From assembly GCA_023428425.1 (NCBI GenBank), contig JAEYYP010000207.1:1-13816 (forward strand): DNA of 13,816 nt, written 5' to 3'. The notes under the pieces were generated by a model. It was given only the letters and a program-made list of their open reading frames with translations. It was not told the origin of the DNA and searched no databases. Positions 1-5,765 of the stretch are shown one piece after another. Source of the stretch: Pseudomonadota bacterium. GTDB lineage: Bacteria; Pseudomonadota; Alphaproteobacteria; Rhizobiales; Devosiaceae. The translations under genes were made by a program, and so were the position numbers. Positions within the stretch are counted from its first letter, which is position 1, and every line of letters starts with the position of its first letter.

Positions 1-1023
1 GGCGTGCCGTTCATCGTCCACGACATTTCCGGCGATCCGCTGATGCAGCAGGTGCCGCGCGACCTGCTGCAGGGTGGGGTCTGGCTCGTCCAATGCAACC
101 CGCCCGAGGCCGCCGTGCTGATGAGCCAGCCGGCCGATCATCTCTGGGCAACCCGCTACCGGATCGGCTACTGGGCCTACGAACTCACCGAACTGCCCCG
201 CTTCTGGCGGACGGCCATCCCGTTCTTCCACGAAATCTGGACACCGAGCCGCTTCGTGGCAGAGGCGGTCGAGCGCGCGAAAGGCAACGCCTCCACTGTC
301 GTCCGCGTCGTTCCGCATCCGGTCGCCGTCGATCTGCAACCGCAGTCCACAGCGCGCGTCGGCGGCCCGCTGACCTTTCTGGTCATGGTCGATGCGCGCT
401 CCAGCCTTGCGCGCAAGAACCCGCTCGGCGCCATCAACGCCTTCCAGCGTGCTTTCGCGCCGGACGACACCGGGGTGCGGTTAGTGGTCAAGGTCGTTGC
501 CGGGTGGAAGGATCCGCGCGCCGTCGCCGGGCTCCGCGACGCTGCTGCCGGATGGACGAACATCCGCTTCCTCGAGGACGAGTTCAGCGATGCCCAGACG
601 CAGCAACTGGTCGCCTCCGCCGACTGCCTCGTCTCGCTGCACCGAGCCGAAGGGTTCGGCCTGCCCATCGCCGAAGCAATGCTTGCCGGCGTGCCGGTGA
701 TCTCCACCGACTGGTCGGGCAGCGCCGACTTCACGCGTGGCTCCAGCTACGAGGTGCCTTGCCGGATGGTCCCCGTCGTCGATCCCACAGGCCGCTATGG
801 CGGAGCGAGGCTCGAATGGGCGGAGCCGGACGTCGTGGCTGCGGCCGATGCCATGCGACAGCTCCGCGACAACCCGGCCAATCGGGCGGCGATCGCCAGC
901 CGCGGACAGCGGCGGGTGCGCGACTACTGCGGCAGCTTGCCGGGCGCCCCGATCCTAGCGCGCATTGCGGACGCGGCGGCATCCATGGCAGACCAGAGGC
1001 CGCCCGGAGGAGAGGAACAATGA
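1..1023 (+). CDS. GT-B glycosyltransferase, family 4-like (5' end outside window)
   Basis: The reading frame is open from base 1, so the gene is probably cut by the window edge; the GTG at 4 is only the first start inside it. What is visible is the end of an N-terminal domain (IGYWAYELTELPRFW near residue 54, then HEIWTPSRF) and a whole C-terminal domain from about residue 120. That domain has an ARKNP nucleotide-sugar loop (136-140) and the retaining-GT E-x7-E signature in AEGFGLPIAEAM (E216, E224), followed by PVISTDWSG. GT-B enzymes usually have an N-terminal domain longer than the 120 residues seen here, which supports truncation. Members transfer an activated sugar to polysaccharide or lipid acceptors at the cytoplasmic side; the acceptor cannot be read from sequence. 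It ends in an ATGA overlap with the cupin gene, so the two are co-translated. Family is confident, substrate unknown. Confidence 0.85.
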   Translation, partial: GVPFIVHDISGDPLMQQVPRDLLQGGVWLVQCNPPEAAVLMSQPADHLWATRYRIGYWAYELTELPRFWRTAIPFFHEIWTPSRFVAEAVERAKGNASTVVRVVPHPVAVDLQPQSTARVGGPLTFLVMVDARSSLARKNPLGAINAFQRAFAPDDTGVRLVVKVVAGWKDPRAVAGLRDAAAGWTNIRFLEDEFSDAQTQQLVASADCLVSLHRAEGFGLPIAEAMLAGVPVISTDWSGSADFTRGSSYEVPCRMVPVVDPTGRYGGARLEWAEPDVVAAADAMRQLRDNPANRAAIASRGQRRVRDYCGSLPGAPILARIADAAASMADQRPPGGEEQ

Positions 1024-1448
1024 GCAAGCTCAGCGCTGGTGAGGTGATTGCCCTGCTCGGGCTCGAGCCGCATATCGAAGGCGGCTTCTACCGGCAGACG
1101 TTTGCCGACCAACCGGACGACAGCGGACGCCCGCTCTCCACTCTGATCTACTACATGCTGACCGACCGTCAGGCCGGGGCCTGGCACAAGGTCGATGCGG
1201 CCGAAGTCTGGCACTGGTATGCCGGCGCACCGATGATGTTGAGCATTTCGCGAGATGGTCGGGCGGTTACCGACTACGCCCTCGGCACCGATCTGGCGTC
1301 CGGACAGCGTCCGCAAGCGGTCGTGCCGCCGGGCGCATGGCAGCGAGCCAGGGTCGAAGGTGACTGGGCCCTCGTGGGCTGCACGGTAGCGCCGGGCTTC
1401 CAGTTCTCCAAGTTCGAGCAGGCCGAGCCGGGCTGGGAGCCGGGCTGA
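1020..1448 (+). CDS. Cupin_5 (DUF985) family protein
   Basis: This 142-residue protein has the DUF985 signatures in order: EGGFYRQT (20-27), TLIYYMLT (41-48), WHKVDAAEVWHWYAGAP (55-71), VPPGAWQRA (102-110) and VGCTVAPGFQFSKFE (119-133). The family is a small cupin barrel related in fold to sugar-binding and epimerase cupins; no reaction is firmly assigned to it. The ATG at 1020 overlaps the upstream stop codon (ATGA) and lies behind a strong GGAGGAGAGG at 1007-1016. A longer reading in the same frame upstream is a shadow of the glycosyltransferase gene. Co-translation with a glycosyltransferase would suit a sugar-related role, but that is inference. Length is normal for the family and nothing looks broken. 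Confidence 0.9.
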   Translation: MSKLSAGEVIALLGLEPHIEGGFYRQTFADQPDDSGRPLSTLIYYMLTDRQAGAWHKVDAAEVWHWYAGAPMMLSISRDGRAVTDYALGTDLASGQRPQAVVPPGAWQRARVEGDWALVGCTVAPGFQFSKFEQAEPGWEPG

Positions 1449-1458
1449 GCCTCAGCCC
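1442..1458. terminator. Dyad over two facing stop codons; possible bidirectional terminator
   Basis: GGGCTGAG (1442-1449) and CTCAGCCC (1451-1458) are perfect inverted repeats around one base. As RNA the realistic fold is GGGCTG, loop AGCCT, CAGCCC. The cupin stop (1446-1448) and the holC stop (1452-1454) both lie inside it, with 3 bp between the genes. On the + strand it is followed by TTCTTC, a weak T-rich tail; there is no T-run on the other side. Termination is inference. Confidence 0.4.
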
Positions 1459-1898
1459 TTCTTCACCCAGCGGCCGTTCTGCTCCTGCTGCCAGTAGGTG
1501 ACCTCGTTTCCCTCCTTCAACGCCCGCCAGGCGGCACGAGCGTCGGTCACGGCGTCGGGGTCGTGGCCGGAGAACATGAAGACGATGCGCTGGTAGCCCT
1601 CTCCGCTCGGCGGCACCGCCCGATCGACGAAGAAACGCACCTGCGCGCCATTGGGGTTATGCGGCCGGGTGGTGATGAGCACCGGCTGCACCGCATCCTC
1701 GCTGCCCCCTGCCCGCGCATGCGGCAGGAAGCTGTCATCGCGATAGGTCCAGAGCAGCGTGTCGATCGCCTCGGCCCGCTCGTCGCTCGAGGTCTCGACC
1801 ACCACCTTCCAGCCACGCTCGAGGCTCTTCTCGACGAGCACGGGGAGCACACGTTCGAGCGGCTGACTTTCGAGGTGGTAGAAGAGGATTTCGCTCAT
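1452..1898 (-). CDS. holC: DNA polymerase III chi subunit HolC
   Basis: Encodes 148 residues, close to the 147 of E. coli chi. The chi pattern runs FYHLESQPLERVLPVLVEK near the start, GWKVVVET (29-36), ERAEAIDTLLWTYRDDSFLPHA (40-61), QPVLITT (71-77), AQVRFFVDRAVPP (85-97) and YQRIVFMFSGHD (102-113). Chi is part of the clamp-loader accessory complex and contacts single-strand-binding protein during replication. The start at 1898 overlaps the pepA stop (ATGA), with GAGGG just upstream inside pepA; the longer reading to 2024 lies in pepA in another frame and is rejected. The pepA-holC order is common in proteobacteria and implies one transcript from the pepA promoter. No psi (holD) gene is visible here. 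Confidence is high. Confidence 0.93.
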   Translation of the reverse strand: MSEILFYHLESQPLERVLPVLVEKSLERGWKVVVETSSDERAEAIDTLLWTYRDDSFLPHARAGGSEDAVQPVLITTRPHNPNGAQVRFFVDRAVPPSGEGYQRIVFMFSGHDPDAVTDARAAWRALKEGNEVTYWQQEQNGRWVKKG

Positions 1899-3388
1899 TT
1901 GCCCTCGTAGTTGTCGCGGACCAGCCGATCGAGCAGCGTGACGCCGAAGCCCGAAGCCCAGGCGCCGTTGGTCTCGGTCTGCGGCGAGCCGAGCGCGACC
2001 CCGGCGATGTCGAGATGCGCCCACGGCACGTCATTGACGAAACGGGCGAGGAACTGCGCCGCGGTGATCGAACCGGCCGGCCGGCCACCAGAGTTCTTGA
2101 TGTCGGCGAAGCGGCTCTCGATCAGCTTGTCGTAGGCCGGGCCGAGCGGCATGCGCCACACCTTCTCGCCGGTCGCAAGCCCCGCGGCGGTCAGCTTGGC
2201 GGCCAGATCGTCATTGTTGGAAAACAGTCCCGCATGGTCGTTGCCGAGCGCTACGCCGATCGCCCCGGTCAATGTCGCGAGGTTGATCATGGCGCGCGGC
2301 TTGAAGCGCCCTTGCGTGTACCAGAGGGCGTCGGCCAGCACCAAGCGCCCCTCGGCGTCGGTGTTGACCACCTCGATGGTGGTGCCGCTCATTGCCTTGA
2401 GGATGTCGCCGGGGCGATAGGCGTTGGACGATGGCATATTCTCGACAAGGCCGATGACGCCGATGGCGTTGACCGGCGCCTTGCGGGTGGCGAGCGCCTG
2501 CATCAGGCCGATGACGGCCGCCGCGCCGCCCATGTCGCCCTTCATTTCCTCCATGCCGGCGCCCTGCTTGAGCGATATGCCGCCGGTATCGAACACCACC
2601 CCCTTGCCGATGAAGGCGAGGGGCGCGTCACCGTCCGAGCCGCCGCGCCACTGCATGATCACGAGGTAGGGCGGCCGATCCGAGCCCTGGGCCACCGCCA
2701 GCAGGGCACCCATGCCGAGCTTCTCCATGGCGTCGCGGTCGAGCACCTCGACGTCGAGCCCGAGCCCGGCCAGCGCCCTCGCCTTCTCCATGAACTCGGT
2801 CGTGCCGAGCACGTTGGGCGGCTCGTGCATCAGGTCGCGGGCGAGGATCTGGCCGTTCGCGACGGCCATGCGATCGGCGATGGCCTTGTCCGCCGCCGCC
2901 TTGCTGGCAACGTGCAGCGCCACCGTGAGGCCGCCTTCGGCATCGTCCTTCCGGGCCGACTTGTAGCGATCGAAGCGATAGTGGCGCAGCGTCAGGCCAG
3001 CCGCGAGTTCGCCGACCCGCTCTGGCGTCGCGGCGTCATCGTCGAGCAGTACCGCCGCCTTGCCCACCTTCAGGGCCATCAGCTTGCTCGCGAGGGAGCC
3101 GCCGCGATCGGCCCACGCACTGGGGCTCGTTCCCGAGGTCGGCTTGCCACTGCCCAGCACCAGCAGGCGCTGCGCCTCGATGTTCGGGGGCGCGAGAAGA
3201 TCGAGCACCTGCCCCTGCTTGCCCTTGAAGCTGGCCGCGGCAGTCAGCCTTGCCCAGTCCAGCCCGGTCGCCTGCCAGACAGCAGCGGCGCCTCCGGCCA
3301 GCGCGGCGTCCTCGGCCACGTAGACGACCAGCGCGCCAGTTGCCTTCACCGGCAACGCGGCGGTCTTCACGATAAGCTCATGCGGCAT
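1895..3388 (-). CDS. pepA: Leucyl (cytosol) aminopeptidase, M17 family
   Basis: The 497-residue protein carries every M17 landmark. GKGVVFDTGGISLK (261-274) holds metal ligands K262 and D267 and catalytic K274. KGDMGGAAAV supplies D285, and NTDAEGRL (342-349) supplies D344, E346 and R348. Each is offset by exactly 8 from the E. coli PepA residues K270, D275, K282, D293, D352, E354 and R356. The enzyme is a two-metal, usually hexameric aminopeptidase removing N-terminal residues from peptides in the cytoplasm; some homologues also bind DNA. The start at 3388 (MPHELIVKTA) is preceded by AGGA 8 bases upstream and by a promoter-like element at 3443-3469. The frame stays open upstream to 3946, but that stretch has no family similarity and runs through lptF. 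It overlaps holC by 4 bp and diverges from lptF across 204 bp. Confidence 0.95.
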   Translation of the reverse strand: MPHELIVKTAALPVKATGALVVYVAEDAALAGGAAAVWQATGLDWARLTAAASFKGKQGQVLDLLAPPNIEAQRLLVLGSGKPTSGTSPSAWADRGGSLASKLMALKVGKAAVLLDDDAATPERVGELAAGLTLRHYRFDRYKSARKDDAEGGLTVALHVASKAAADKAIADRMAVANGQILARDLMHEPPNVLGTTEFMEKARALAGLGLDVEVLDRDAMEKLGMGALLAVAQGSDRPPYLVIMQWRGGSDGDAPLAFIGKGVVFDTGGISLKQGAGMEEMKGDMGGAAAVIGLMQALATRKAPVNAIGVIGLVENMPSSNAYRPGDILKAMSGTTIEVVNTDAEGRLVLADALWYTQGRFKPRAMINLATLTGAIGVALGNDHAGLFSNNDDLAAKLTAAGLATGEKVWRMPLGPAYDKLIESRFADIKNSGGRPAGSITAAQFLARFVNDVPWAHLDIAGVALGSPQTETNGAWASGFGVTLLDRLVRDNYEGK

Positions 3389-3405
3389 GGACAAGATCCT
3401 GATAC

Positions 3406-3425
3406 GGCGCGCGATATGCCGCGCC
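3406..3425 (-). other. Stem-loop in the pepA 5' untranslated leader
   Basis: GGCGCG (3406-3411) and CGCGCC (3420-3425) pair perfectly around an 8-base AT-containing loop. In the pepA transcript predicted from the promoter at 3443-3469, the hairpin falls between the transcription start (about 3436) and the AGGA ribosome site. It could affect translation or stability, but GC-rich stems of this size also arise by chance. Confidence 0.35.
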
Positions 3426-3442
3426 AGGGAAGCATTCGTCAC

Positions 3443-3469
3443 AGATAGCGCCGCGGCCCGGCGCGTCAA
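3443..3469 (-). promoter_or_regulatory. Candidate housekeeping promoter of pepA-holC
   Basis: Read on the - strand there is TTGAC (3469-3465), a 16-base spacer and CTATCT (3448-3443). This is close to the alphaproteobacterial housekeeping form CTTGAC-N17-CTATAT, with one -10 mismatch and one base less spacing. Transcription would start near 3436, giving a leader of about 48 bases before the pepA ATG. The spacer holds a perfect 6-bp dyad, GCGCCG (3448-3453) and CGGCGC (3459-3464), its first base shared with the -10 element. Confidence 0.55.
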
Positions 3470-3533
3470 TCCCGCAACAGCAACGTGAGCCCCGGCCGAT
3501 CGGCGACCGTCGCGCTTGCCATCGCGTGGACCG

Positions 3534-3571
3534 AGGGGCAGTCTTGGCCCCTGCCGGGCCGACTCTCCCGG
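3534..3571 (+). promoter_or_regulatory. Overlapping alternative hairpins upstream of lptF
   Basis: Three stems share bases and cannot all form together: AGGGGC (3534-3539) with GCCCCT (3547-3552); GGCCC (3546-3550) with GGGCC (3556-3560); and CCGGG (3554-3558) with CCCGG (3567-3571). They end 21 bases before the lptF ATG. The arrangement resembles an attenuator leader, but there is no T-run or obvious leader peptide, and I cannot place a convincing lptF promoter in the 204-bp gap. The rest of the gap holds the pepA promoter and leader. Confidence 0.25.
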
Positions 3572-3592
3572 TCCCACGACTATCGGACACGC

Positions 3593-4681
3593 ATGAACCG
3601 GCTGAAGCGCTATCTCGTGGGGCAGTTTGCCACCGAAGCCGCCACCCTGTTCGCCGTGGCGATCAGCATCACTTTTCTGGTGCAGTGCCTGCGCGTGGTC
3701 GATGTAGGCTCGGTGCGCGGGCAAGGGTTGCTGACACTCGGCGCACAGGTGCTGCTCGCACTGCCCTCCGTATCGATGGCTTTCATCCATGTCTGCATCG
3801 GCATCGGCCTCGCCCGTGCCCTGCGAACCCTGCAATCGACGCGCGAACTGCACATCCTGCACGTAAGCGGCAAGCTCGGTAGCCTGGCGGGTGCCGTCAC
3901 CCTCTACGCTGCCGTCGGAGCGCTGCTGCTGCTGCTGGTCGCCCATGTCGTCGATCCGGCCGCGTCGAGCGAGAACAGCGCCATTCGTTCGCGCATCGCT
4001 GCCGACCTGGTTGGTCGCTCACTGGTGCCGAACCGCTTTGCCGAGGTCACGCGCGGCGTCACCGTGACGGTGGGAGGACGGCGGGCGGGCGGCGAGATCA
4101 CCGACTTCTTCGCCGATGACCGACGCGTGGCGACGCGGAGCACCTATATCGCTGAAACGGCGACGATCACCTCCGACGATGTCGGCTACGTGCTGCAGCT
4201 ATCGAATGGAGTGGTTCAGTATCGCACCCCCGAGGGGAAGTTCTCCGAGATTGCCTTCGACCGCTACGACCTGGCCTTCGAGCGCCTGACCGGCGAAGCG
4301 GACACCGGCGAGCGTGTCAACCAGACGAGCCTCGACATCGTCGAAGAGGCCGTCACCGAGGGATGGACCAATGCGCGCCTGCTCAAGCTCAGCGAACGCA
4401 CGGTCGAGGGGCTGCGCGCGCTGTCGATCTGCCTGTTCGTGTTCGCGCTCGCGGCGTTTCCCAACGGGCGGCGGCGAGAACCACGGCTGCCGATCGAGAT
4501 CACGGTCCTCGGCGCCTCCTTCTTCGAGCGCGTGCTCTTCACCTATTCCCCGGGCGAAGGCTGGCTGTCGCCACTCACCGGAATTGTCGCGCTGACGGGC
4601 GTTTCGCTGGTGATCCTGGTGTTCCAGTTGAAGCCATTTGCACGCCCTCGGCGTGAGCCGCGGTCGAGGGGCACCGCATGA
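3593..4681 (+). CDS. lptF: LPS export ABC transporter permease LptF
   Basis: A 362-residue YjgP/YjgQ-family permease. It begins MNRLKRYLVGQFATEA with a first membrane helix at about 13-33, two more at 48-75 and 97-119, a soluble periplasmic beta-rich domain at about 125-265, and three C-terminal helices from about 275 to 346. That is the expected 3 + domain + 3 plan. With LptG and two LptB ATPases (not in this window) it pulls LPS out of the inner membrane and passes it to LptC and LptA. The ATG at 3593 is chosen because it gives the typical LptF amino end; upstream codons in frame run through non-coding leader. GGA at 3585-3587 is a modest ribosome site. The stop overlaps the lptG start (ATGA). 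Assignment as LptF rather than LptG rests on position and the shorter amino end, as the two are paralogues. Confidence 0.93.
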   Translation: MNRLKRYLVGQFATEAATLFAVAISITFLVQCLRVVDVGSVRGQGLLTLGAQVLLALPSVSMAFIHVCIGIGLARALRTLQSTRELHILHVSGKLGSLAGAVTLYAAVGALLLLLVAHVVDPAASSENSAIRSRIAADLVGRSLVPNRFAEVTRGVTVTVGGRRAGGEITDFFADDRRVATRSTYIAETATITSDDVGYVLQLSNGVVQYRTPEGKFSEIAFDRYDLAFERLTGEADTGERVNQTSLDIVEEAVTEGWTNARLLKLSERTVEGLRALSICLFVFALAAFPNGRRREPRLPIEITVLGASFFERVLFTYSPGEGWLSPLTGIVALTGVSLVILVFQLKPFARPRREPRSRGTA

Positions 4682-5736
4682 ACCGCATCGATTGGGTCAT
4701 CGTTCGCCGGCTGCTCGGCAGCATCGGCCTGACGCTGACGATCATGTACGGGCTCGTGCTGCTGGTCGAATCGCTCTCGACATCGCGCTTCGCCGCCCTG
4801 TCTCGCCTCGGTGGCCCGGGCCTGGCCTTGCTTGGCATTGCGACGTCGGCGGCCCGCTGGTTGCTCGACACGCTGCCACTCACCGTGCTGGTCGGCGCCA
4901 TCGCCGGCCTGCTCAACCTGCAGACGACCCGCGAGATGACGGTCATCAAGTCCTCCGGCGCTTCGGTATGGCGGCTGATGCGGGCCCCTCTCGCTACGGC
5001 GATTTTCGCCGGGCTAGCCATATCGCTGGGGGCGCACGCTCTGGTGGTAACCGTGGACCGGGGGCTGTCGGTCGATGGAGGCGAAGCACGAATCGGCGCC
5101 GGAGCTTTCTGGCTCGAGGAGCGGAACGCGGCGCAGCGCTACATCATCGAGGCCGGGTATGTGCATCCCGGCGGTGCGGCACTGGGCAACGTCAGCGTAT
5201 TCCTGCTCGAGGCGCCGCGTGAGCGGATCGAAGCGGAAAGCGCCGAGCTGGTCGGTGGCGAATGGGTGATGCCTACCGCCACCCGCTTCGTCGCTTCGCG
5301 TGTACCGGAGCAGGTCACCGACTTCCGCCTGCCGACCTCGGTATCGCGCGGCGAAATGCAGACAAAGATCAGCTCGGTCAAGGAGATGACGATCTACGAG
5401 TTGGCCGGCGCGCTGGCCGCGCGCATGAACGACCCGCGTCAGCGCGCCGAGACCTGGACGCAGTTCATCCGGTTGCTCGCTCTTCCGGCCAGCTTGTGTG
5501 GCTCTCTGGTCATTGCCTTCGCATTTACGGCCGGTTATCGAAGGACCAATAAGTATGGTGGGACGGTGCTTTATGGCATCGTTCTTGGTTTCGTGGTTTA
5601 TGTGGTAACCGAGATGGCAGGGCGCGCCGGTGAGGCTGGAGTTGTCCAGCCGGTGATTGCCGTTCTCGGGCCGGCATTGATCGCCATCGTCGCGGGAGCG
5701 ACGGTGCTGCTCAACAGGGAAGATGGGCGCACGTGA
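4678..5736 (+). CDS. lptG: LPS export ABC transporter permease LptG
   Basis: A 352-residue paralogue of LptF with the same plan: helices at about 12-31, 62-80 and 104-125, a periplasmic domain at about 130-240, then helices at about 264-285, 296-312 and 322-345. EMTVIKSSGASVWRLM (86-101) is the cytoplasmic coupling segment typical of the family, which meets the LptB ATPase. The ATG at 4678 sits in an ATGA overlap with lptF, behind GAGGGG (4666-4671) at good spacing, so the two permeases are made in equal amounts. The last 200 bases, covering the final helices, use many A/T-ending codons (GGT, TAT, CTT, GTT, GCA), unlike the rest of the gene. The end touches a possible GTG for lptD at 5733. 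Confidence 0.93.
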   Translation: MNRIDWVIVRRLLGSIGLTLTIMYGLVLLVESLSTSRFAALSRLGGPGLALLGIATSAARWLLDTLPLTVLVGAIAGLLNLQTTREMTVIKSSGASVWRLMRAPLATAIFAGLAISLGAHALVVTVDRGLSVDGGEARIGAGAFWLEERNAAQRYIIEAGYVHPGGAALGNVSVFLLEAPRERIEAESAELVGGEWVMPTATRFVASRVPEQVTDFRLPTSVSRGEMQTKISSVKEMTIYELAGALAARMNDPRQRAETWTQFIRLLALPASLCGSLVIAFAFTAGYRRTNKYGGTVLYGIVLGFVVYVVTEMAGRAGEAGVVQPVIAVLGPALIAIVAGATVLLNREDGRT

Positions 5737-5765
5737 AGTCTGGACGCCGCGACCGGAGTGAACCT

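Noticed and set aside
93..1019. Amino-terminal extension of the cupin frame through the glycosyltransferase gene
   Set aside because: Arg-rich out-of-frame translation; the ATG at 1020 has a strong ribosome site and begins the family match.
2015..3448. Long + strand open frame opposite pepA (477 codons)
   Set aside because: It mirrors pepA, which has all catalytic residues in frame; the antisense product is Arg/His/Gly-rich with no domain, as expected from GC-rich codon bias.
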